A DNA stretch of 7,461 bases from Planctomycetota bacterium. Its GTDB lineage: Bacteria > Planctomycetota > Planctomycetia > Planctomycetales > Planctomycetaceae. The position numbers and the translations under genes are program-made. Positions 5,825 to 7,461 of this stretch are shown here, piece after piece. Under the pieces are notes generated by a model. The model ran no database searches. It saw only the letters and a list, made by a program, of their open reading frames with translations, and had not been told where the DNA came from. The first letter of the stretch is position 1. Each line of letters opens with the position of its first letter. The stretch is from NCBI GenBank assembly GCA_027622115.1, contig JAQBZS010000340.1, positions 1 through 7,461 of the forward strand, given 5' to 3'.

Positions 5825-7334
5825 AACCCACCAAGAAACCTCGTTCCGGCACCACTCCCAAATCAGCGGATAAACGCGAAGCCGCAAAGCGCAAGCGATC
5901 TCCGAAGCCCGACGCGAAAACCGCGGACATCTTTGGCGACGTCGCACCCGAGGAATCGCCGGTATCTCTCGATGCCCAGCCGGCGGACGGGGACCGAGAT
6001 TCGGCGTTGCGGATTCCGAAGTCGGGGATCAACTGGTTTCTCGGATCGTCGGCCGTGCTGCTGTTGGGCATGGCGTTGCAGCTCGGTTTGCTGGTGTATG
6101 CGATGTACGTGCTGCTGGGCGTGTTGGCCGTCAGTCGCTATTTGACTCGCGAATGGGTCGGCAGTCTGGAGGCCACTCGCGAATGCAATCGTCATGTCGC
6201 GGAAATCGGCGACAAAATCGCCGTCATCGTCAACGTCAAGAACACGGGCAAGCTGCCGATCGCCTGGATGCTGATCGAGGACTCGTTGCCGCGCGAGGCC
6301 CTCCAGCAAAAGCCGCCGCGAATCAAAGTCGAGAAGAAACGCCAACAGCTGTTGGAACTGGCGCCGGGCGCTCAAGAAAGCATGCCGTATCAAGTCACGT
6401 TTCAAATGCGTGGCTATTACCAGATCGGGCCGCTGCTGGTGGAAAGCGGCGACTTGTTCGGTCTGCATCGCAAGTACTTGGTGCTGAGCCGCACTTCATT
6501 CTGGTGTATCCCAAAGTCGTGGCGCTGGTGGGTTACCAATTGTCGTCGCGGCGGCCGATCGGCGAGATTCGAATTGCCCATCGCTTGTTCGAGGATCCGA
6601 CGCGCATCTCCGGGGTTCGGCCATATCAACAAGGCGATCCGCTCAACCGCATTCACTGGCGAGCGACCGCGCGGACCGGCGTGCTGCACTCGAAGACTTA
6701 CGAACCGTCGTCCGTGGCCGGGATGTCCTTGCTGCTCGATTTTCACAAGGCGGTGTATGACGCTCGCGGAGAACCGCACCGGTCGGAGTTGGCGATCACC
6801 ACCTGTGCGTCGCTGGCCAACGCGATGTCGATCATCGGTCAACAGGTCGGCTTCTTCACGAACGGCCGCGACGCCGTGGACCGCATCCGTTTGGAAGGTT
6901 GGAAGCATGAATTCCAAACGCGCGACGCGGCTCAGGCGGATTTGGGCGAGCTGTCCGACAGCGATCGCTTGCGTCCGGTCGAAGTCCCGACTCAGCGGGG
7001 AACGGATCAGTTTGGTCAGATCCTGGAAACGCTGGCTCGCGTGGAACAGACCGACGGTTTGACGTTTCCGCAACTGGCGCTGGAAGTGGCTGCCCGCTTG
7101 CCTCGCGACGCGACGGTCGTCGCCGTACTGCCGGACGTGTCCGAAGACACGGCGATCTCGTTGGGATCACTTCGCCGTCGAGGCTTCGCGGTGACGGCGA
7201 TCCTGGTGATGTATCGTAACGAAGCGAATTTCGCGGAATGCGTGGGTCGACTGCTGGTCGAGGGCATCGAAGTTCGCCAGGTCGAGAGCGAGCAACAAAT
7301 CGCCAATCTCTGCGCCGAACGAGCGGTGTTGTAA
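5821..7334 (+). pseudogene. DUF58 family protein, coding sequence split by one frameshift
   Basis: It starts at GTG 5821, overlapping the DUF1501 stop, with AGGA at 5808-5811 as ribosome-binding site. Residues 1-68 are a basic, proline-rich, disordered extension. Two close membrane helices follow (about 70-105), then a beta-rich part with MRGYYQIGPLLVESGDLFGL (196-215). From about 6480-6500 the family sequence continues in another frame (HFILVYPKVVALVGYQL), reaching the DUF58 hallmark GVRPYQQGDPLNRIHWRATA, a vWA-like C-terminal domain and the TAA at 7332-7334. If left uncorrected, the first frame ends at 7062 in unrelated sequence. One missing base at about 6483-6490 would restore a protein of about 504 residues; for example CTGAGCCG could have been CTGGAGCCG. 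No slippery heptamer is seen, so programmed frameshifting is unlikely. DUF58 proteins usually work with MoxR ATPases; none is visible here. Either a recent pseudogene or a sequence error. Confidence 0.87.
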
Positions 7335-7461
7335 CGTGGCTCGGTGGCGAAAGCTGAGGTTCAAGCCGTATTGCCGTGTGTTTTCAATGCGGCAAGAATG
7401 CGGTGGAAGGGGTCGGGTCGTTCAAAGCATCTCAGTCCGGCAGCCGGACACATCTTGGCAA
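7335..7461. other. Right-edge tail without a supported gene
   Basis: No reading frame here can be supported. Two small inverted repeats occur: TTGCCG/CGGCAA (7371-7376 and 7390-7395, 13-nt loop) and the tight palindrome GTCCGG-CAG-CCGGAC (7435-7449). Neither is followed by a U-run. One of them may end the DUF1501-DUF58 transcript, but that is a guess. Confidence 0.4.

Noticed and set aside
4964..5947. Long minus-strand ORF (327 residues) opposite DUF1501
   Set aside because: It is a mirror of the strongly conserved DUF1501 frame, rich in Arg/His/Gln and lacking any recognisable fold.
6470..6500. Programmed -1 frameshift in DUF58
   Set aside because: No X-XXY-YYZ heptamer or A/T run at the junction, and no obvious downstream stimulatory hairpin; mutation or sequence error is simpler.
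1..7461. CRISPR arrays, tRNA/rRNA genes, phage or toxin-antitoxin modules
   Set aside because: No repeated spacer pattern, cloverleaf or typical protein motif was seen on either strand.

Overview
The window looks like a piece of a planctomycete genome (order Pirellulales or a relative). This rests on a DUF1501 Tat-exported protein of the kind these genomes carry in many copies, a DUF58 protein, a large sodium:solute symporter with an unusual insert, weak or absent Shine-Dalgarno sequences and a moderately high GC content. No taxonomic marker gene is present, so the placement is an inference from gene content.

Left part (1-1185, minus strand). A response-regulator receiver domain reads leftwards off the edge (433 to 1). 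Upstream of it lie about 400 bases with no confident gene. They hold a perfect 14-bp hairpin (504-538), an 8-bp direct repeat with a 10-bp period just ahead of the regulator (457-474), and a doubtful ORF with one membrane helix starting at 713. A short reading frame at 847-1131 ends in a HEAT-like helical repeat and has no ATG start; it may be a small gene or the tail of a decayed one.

Middle part (1216-4089, plus strand). This is a compact three-gene cluster: a small two-helix membrane protein resembling the DUF3311/DUF997 partners of symporters, a sodium:solute symporter (SSS) family transporter, and a DUF447 family protein predicted to have an FMN-binding split barrel. The DUF447 ATG overlaps the symporter stop (ATGA), so these two are very probably co-translated. 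The transported substrate cannot be read from the sequence.

Right part (4090-7461, plus strand). A 277-base spacer contains a long imperfect inverted repeat (4250-4348) that looks like a small palindromic mobile element of REP/MITE type. It is followed by a DUF1501 gene with a Tat signal and, overlapping its stop by GTGA, a DUF58 gene. The DUF58 coding sequence is split by one frame change near 6480-6500, so it is either a recent pseudogene or a sequence error. The last 127 bases hold no gene that I can support.

No tRNA, rRNA, CRISPR array, phage gene or transposase gene was seen. The items most worth a second look are the 4250-4348 inverted repeat, the roughly 110-residue periplasmic insert in the symporter, and the DUF58 frameshift. 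I did not find convincing evidence for a wholly new multi-gene system.
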